Source of the DNA: Acidobacteriota bacterium
GTDB lineage: Bacteria > Acidobacteriota > Terriglobia > UBA7540
Length of the DNA stretch: 5,564 bases
Assembly (NCBI GenBank): GCA_021827255.1
Contig: JAKAWO010000212.1
Location: 1-5,564, forward strand
Direction of reading: 5' to 3'
How positions within the stretch are numbered: the stretch's first letter is position 1; every line of letters begins with the position of its first letter. Positions 5,564 through 5,564 of this stretch are shown in pieces. The notes under the pieces are model-generated. The model was not told where the DNA came from and did not search any database. It saw only the letters and a list, made by a program, of their open reading frames with translations. Made by a program: the position numbers and the translations under genes.

Positions 5564-5564
5564 T

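Overview
The window is one strand-consistent polysaccharide-biosynthesis gene block (five genes on +) followed by the C-terminal part of a convergent hemerythrin-like gene on -. It is GC-rich by eye (about 60%) and very gene-dense. It uses GTG starts for three consecutive genes, each with a good purine-rich ribosome binding site. No rRNA, tRNA, mobile element, CRISPR or integrase signal is visible. The organism is a high-GC bacterium. The gene mix (polyprenyl glycosylphosphotransferase, heptose-activation enzymes, O-antigen-ligase family protein) resembles exopolysaccharide loci of environmental phyla such as Acidobacteria or Verrucomicrobia, but that placement is a weak inference.

Layout. 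Positions 3-1238 hold a membrane polyprenyl-phosphate sugar phosphotransferase cut by the left window edge. A 110-nt structured spacer follows, then a GHMP kinase of the D-glycero-D-manno-heptose-7-phosphate kinase type (1349-2428). A second 110-nt spacer with two hairpins precedes a sugar-1-phosphate nucleotidyltransferase (2539-3309). Its stop overlaps the start of a polytopic O-antigen ligase/polymerase family protein (3306-4718), which in turn overlaps a GmhB-type HAD phosphatase (4700-5278). After a 42-nt convergent spacer, the minus strand carries the end of a hemerythrin/HHE protein (5321-5563). No gene-free stretch exceeds 110 nt.

How the genes fit together. Kinase, phosphatase and nucleotidyltransferase are three of the four steps from sedoheptulose 7-phosphate to an activated heptose: HddA makes the 1,7-bisphosphate, GmhB removes the 7-phosphate, and an HddC-like enzyme adds the nucleotide. 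The isomerase GmhA is not in the window. The phosphotransferase would load the first sugar phosphate on undecaprenyl phosphate, and the O-antigen-ligase family protein would polymerise or transfer the finished glycan. The predicted product is a heptose-containing surface or exported polysaccharide.

The main oddity is in the phosphotransferase: the conserved catalytic Asp-Glu pair reads Ser-Glu, and the upstream K-F-R-[ST]-M motif is also lost. I see no evidence for a wholly new system in this window.
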